Below are positions 60,466-64,000 of a stretch of 64,000 nucleotides of DNA, in pieces. The translations under genes and the position numbers were made by a program. Where the stretch lies: assembly GCA_039602395.1 (NCBI GenBank), contig JBCNJP010000006.1:46586325-46650324 (forward strand), in the 5' to 3' direction. Each line of letters starts with the position of its first letter. Within the stretch, counting starts at the first letter, position 1. The notes under the pieces are model-generated. The model had not been told where the DNA came from. It searched no databases and saw nothing but the letters and a program-made list of their open reading frames with translations. Source of the stretch: Deinandra increscens subsp. villosa (Eukaryota; Streptophyta; Magnoliopsida; Asterales; Asteraceae).

Positions 60466-61002
60466 TGTTGAAAAATGTGATTCTGTCGGCCGAACTTGCT
60501 TCGAACTTTACACTGCTGTCCGAACCTACTCCGAACCTTGTCCGAACCAAAATTTAATTCCGAACTAGCTCCGAACCTTGACCAAACTAAAGTCAAATGC
60601 CAAACACCCGCCGAACTAGCTCCGAACCAAAACTAAACCCCGAACTTTGTCCGAACTAGTGACCGAATACAGTAAACCCCGAACCTTGACCGAGCTTACG
60701 CCGAACTCTCACCGGATACTATCCGAATGACGACCGAACTTCAAGTTCGTAGCAGTTACTCCGAACCTGATCGAGAGACTCCGAACTTCGAACTCATTTT
60801 TCAAAAACGCGCGAAAATGAACGGATTTTGATGAAACTCGATACACTTGTGTCAGAAAACCAATAGAACGTGATTTAGTAACAGATTTGACACCAAATAC
60901 TCGATAGAATTGATGAAAATCACAAAAACAAAATCGAGAATCACGAAAAACGCTTCAAAAATCCGAAAATAGCAACCACATATCAGTAGAGTGAACCAGA
61001 AA
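60466..61002 (-). other. CCGAAC-rich leader of element F
   Basis: Between the primer site and the gag ATG, the part at 60480-60790 holds 15 exact CCGAAC (GTTCGG in sense) in about 310 bp. The same hexamer builds the LTR palindromes. Confidence 0.75.
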
Positions 61003-61016
61003 GCTCTGATACCACT

Positions 61017-61365
61017 TGAAAATGCGTGAGCATCGGATCGTCTACTCAATCAAGCTAATCGGACATCGAAACATAATTAACCGATTGATTTATTGATCAA
61101 TGAAGAACAATTACGATCAGTAAACACTCAGATACAGACTCAGAGAATCACAATCGGAAACACACACTTAACAAATCTCTCACGCTCAGAACTCTCCCAA
61201 TTACAAAGACCAACCATCTATATATACCCGCTGGTCCGAGCTTCGGCCGAACCTCAGGTTCGGCCAGTCCGAACTTCAGGTTCGGACCTAGTTCGGCCAG
61301 ACCTAGTTAACTTGATCTTGTACATTAACTGATACATCACACGACGCACATATCAGGTATCAACA
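61017..61365 (-). repeat. 5' LTR of element F, shared with the partial copy F2
   Basis: 349 bp, from TGAAAATGCGTGAGC to GTATCAACA on the plus strand. The left side has the primer site (GCTCTGATACCA, 61003-61014). The right side has the polypurine complement AACTCCCCCTCG of another copy. Confidence 0.85.
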
Positions 61366-62209
61366 AACTCCCCCTCGTCGTGTGCGGTATCTCTTCAATA
61401 TCATCAACTTTGTATCTTCAATCAAGCTCCCCCTCAAGTATAGAATCCGTTCGTTCAAAGAAATGAATCTTCAAACATACATTTTCAGCTTTTCTTTTCT
61501 TTTTCCTTTTGTGTGACAGCACTTGTGATTTTTCACAATGCATAATATTTTCATGATATTGTCAACTGTGTTCCATGCAAAAAGAAATAAGAACGTTAAA
61601 TCGTCTACCTTAAGTTCGATCTTTCGATACGCAGATAAGGCCTCAGATTTAACAAAAGAAGAAAATAAAACAAGTTGAAATTGTATAACCCAACAACAAT
61701 CAGGTCGGTACTCCCGTACACGCAGAGAAAGTCCGATGAGTTATACGAAATACCAAAGAAAATAAAGCAGAACATCAAACAAACAACGATCAAGTCGATC
61801 TTTTGATACGCAGAGAAAGTCCGATCGTTTGACAAAATAAAAAAAAATCAAACAAGTTTAAATCTTTGCAAAATGAACACATGTATACACAGTGACTTCT
61901 CATTTTGAATTTCACACTTAATTTTCTTTTTGTGTCATGAAATATGCATCAAGATGTTATCCACATGGTCAAGCATTAGTATTTAGTGTATATCACATCT
62001 GAATACTTTCTGATTTGCCGAGCCTACCAAATATATCAAACAATGATCTTATGGCTCTTTCATCTACTCTATCCATGAGTCAGATACGTAAGCCAATGTA
62101 CCATCATTTCCCAATGATCAATTTCTCACAATTTTATATATTTGGCATGTATTCACCTTCCTTCATTATATATTTGGCATGTATTCACTTTCTCCCCATA
62201 ACAAGCTTT
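61366..62209 (-). mobile_element. Partial copy F2 of the D/F family (3' untranslated region)
   Basis: This matches 52970-54370 of F but lacks about 550 bp (F 53091-53640). It ends at CCCATAACAAGCTTTTTTT, near the place where H is cut. It contains the triple hairpin block. Confidence 0.75.
61595..61833 (-). other. Triple hairpin block of F2
   Basis: Same layout as D, F and H. In stem 1, two substitutions replace G-C pairs by G-T pairs, so pairing is kept. Confidence 0.7.
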
Positions 62210-63639
62210 TTTTAATCACATATTCAATGTGTGATTTATATTGCCCCAGAAGTTGCTTATACTTGTGGATCTTTGTCCATTAAGAAACTTCTTTTAAATT
62301 CTTTCTACCATAAAATCCACATTATGTATAATCACATAAGGATTTTATTTTATCTTTCAATATATCATCGTCATACAGGTGAGGATTGATATAGTGCTCC
62401 CAGTAGCCTTTATGTAGACACGTCATTTATGGCATTAAGCCATTCTTAGATTAAAGATCCGATATTGCAGTTTTGAATTTGCAAGTGTGTTTAAATATGT
62501 ATTTCCTGCCAAATGCAACAACCTTTTGTTGGTCATAAAATATGCAAACAATGGATTTGTGACTCTTGAACTATTTCAAGATCAATGTCCTTCACTTCTT
62601 GTTCTAGTTAATAACTTAGGAACTTAACCTTTTTCAGAAGCTAGAATACAACGTTCTATCTTCTGTGTGGAATCATAATTCCATAAGCATGGTGGAAGTA
62701 GTATCCATTGTTATATGTAGTATCTAACGAGAATATATTCTAGTTGCCAAAAGACATTCGATACTAGATTTATCAGGTGAGTGGTAACGAAAAGAGTGAT
62801 ACTCAATAGGGGTGTGTATGGCAAATATTTCCTATATGCTCAGGCCAAGGCTGTGCATATAGGACCGGATTAGTGAAAACATCTTTCACATATCTTAAGA
62901 TGATTTTAGGATTCGTCAAGCTTAGGTATTCTTTATTACAATCAGACTCAGAATTGTGATCATATTTCTAAAGCTGGTTCTTTAACTTCATTTTTGAAAT
63001 GTTCTTGTACAATTCAAGAATTTTCATTGATGCTTATAACCATAGGCATATTCACTGTGATTACCGTCATAGTTATGAAGTAACTTTTATGATTCTTGTT
63101 ATATGGACTTTTTAGGCTTGCCAACAAGAGTGTCTAAGCCTAGGAAAAACAGTCAATAGTTCACTCGCATGAGTAAAGGATTTGGTTGCGAGTTCGTGAA
63201 AGCATGAGATACAATCATTCAGAAAACTTAATCCCATGGTGGATCATAGGATCCAGTTGGGCCGTATCATTTTATGCATGTCTTGCTTACACGAATAAGT
63301 CACAAATAAGGATCATTAGAATCAGGTATGTTTCATCAAGAAACTTCAACTTATGTTACTAGTCTGATATAAAATCTGTGAAAAACAAAGTATTAATCCC
63401 AGATGAGCTAGGTCAAAATAACCATTTGTTTTAAATACTATCAAGGGGTGAAAGACATGATCGAAAGCATATGGCCTTAAAAGGGTTATTCGTAATCACG
63501 TGTCCCTCGATTAAACTTTTCTTATTTTCACGTTCCTGCAAGACATTCTAGATGACATGCATGCATGCGTTAGGGAAACCCGTGAAAATCTAATAACATT
63601 AGTTTAAAATAACGACAGAGAAGTCTAACGTTTCTCCAT
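62210..63639. other. Unrecognised non-coding stretch
   Basis: AT-rich, without a long frame, known motif or LTR ends. It may be more of element J, which F could have split, but I could not align the two by eye. Confidence 0.3.
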
Positions 63640-63805
63640 TGTAACATCCCAAATTGGTGGGGAGGAGAACTAAGCACTCCTTTATAAAGGTGTGGATACC
63701 TCCCCCACCAAGACGAGTTTTAAATCCGTGAGGGGTGGATGCCTGAGGGCATGCAGGCTGCCAAAGCGGACAATATCTTGGTTGTGATGGGCATGTGCTG
63801 TTACA
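63640..63805. repeat. Small TRIM-like LTR (166 bp)
   Basis: TGTAACATCCC...GCTGTTACA with the phrases GGTGGGGAGGAGAACTAAGCA, TATAAAGGTGTGGATACCTC and AAAGCGGACAATATCTTG resembles a short LTR family widespread in dicots. The following ATGG...TCAGAGGCCA could be a decayed initiator tRNA-Met primer site. The flanks TCCAT and ATGGA are inverted, not direct, so a terminal-inverted-repeat element is an alternative. Confidence 0.55.
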
Positions 63806-64000
63806 ATGGACAAATTCAGAGGCCACATAATTAAAGGATTGAGGCACCTAGGATTTCCACCTTTCTGCTCCTCATCTCTTTTCTTACCCACAAAATATCC
63901 CCTAGTAAACCTCTTTGATTCTAAACCTTTTCGTTTCTTCAACCCAATCAATTTGCAAAATAAACCCACTTTGCAAAGTACCATAAAAACCCCCCATAGG
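63806..64000. other. End of window, nothing recognised
   Basis: C/T-rich sequence without a gene. It could be the internal part of the TRIM-like element. Confidence 0.3.

Larger units (their letters stand above)
52621..61365 (-). mobile_element. Copia-like gag-only element F, interrupted by solo LTR S2
   Basis: The sense order on the minus strand is 5' LTR (61365-61017), initiator tRNA-Met primer site (61014-61003), CCGAAC-rich leader, a gag of about 1,080 codons (60465-57206), a 3' region with the triple hairpin, a polypurine tract and 3' LTR (52969-52621). Both LTRs are 349 bp. Without S2 the element is about 6.2 kb. There is no protease, integrase or RT. The family is probably mobilised by another copia-type element (inference). 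Confidence 0.85.

Noticed and set aside
60411..60596. Minus-strand frame overlapping the leader of F
   Set aside because: It reads through the CCGAAC repeats in another frame and across the true gag start; it has no independent support.

Overview
The window is repeat-rich nuclear DNA from a flowering plant, and I recognise no host gene, rRNA, tRNA or CRISPR array in it. Nearly every kilobase belongs to nested LTR retrotransposons. The repertoire fits a large eudicot genome: Tat-lineage Ty3/gypsy elements with a second RNase H and an antisense extra gene, chromovirus-like Ty3/gypsy elements with long LTRs, and Ty1/copia-like elements primed by initiator tRNA-Met. The look of the families suggests Asteraceae, but that is an impression, not proof.

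Left third (1-24155). Insertions sit inside insertions. Tat-A (+, 1-8115) lies in Tat-B (-, to 12125). Tat-B lies in copia-like G (-, to 16832). G lies in the pol region of Tat-E (-, to 19859). Tat-K (-, from 19860) lies in the gag region of Tat-E, and copia-like H (22030-24155) lies in Tat-K. G also carries a solo LTR (S1, 13634-15620) flanked by AGTTA duplications. Tat-A shows the full pol order: protease remnant, RT, RNase H, second RNase H, integrase, then an antisense gene before the 3' LTR.

Middle (24156-50367). A copia-like LTR with a non-coding internal start (I) and an unrecognised block are followed by a decayed chromovirus-like element L on the minus strand. L has two 2852-bp LTRs once insertions are removed. 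One L LTR holds Tat-C (28494-34359, TSD ATACT), which has gag and the antisense gene but no pol. The other holds element D (42748-46089, TSD GATCT). A partial second copy of the L internal region follows to 50367.

Right (50368-64000). A copia-like 3' fragment (J) is followed by element F (-, 52621-61365), which encodes a very long gag-like protein (about 1,080 codons) with no pol. F is broken by a second solo LTR (S2, 54565-57123), again flanked by AGTTA. A partial F-type copy, an unrecognised stretch and a small TRIM-like LTR close the window.

Four things stand out. (1) The antisense gene of the Tat elements has the same exon-intron layout and splice phases in A and C, recognisable again in K. 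(2) A stop codon lies at the same aligned place between protease and RT in A, B and E, followed by CAA TTA in A and E, the context of known readthrough stops. (3) Elements D, F, F2 and H share a block of three consecutive predicted hairpins whose stems differ but whose loops carry one motif. (4) D, F and G appear to be one gag-only family with palindromes upstream of the LTR TATA box and a leader packed with CCGAAC. All coding regions are broken to some degree, so these are relics or elements that depend on others.
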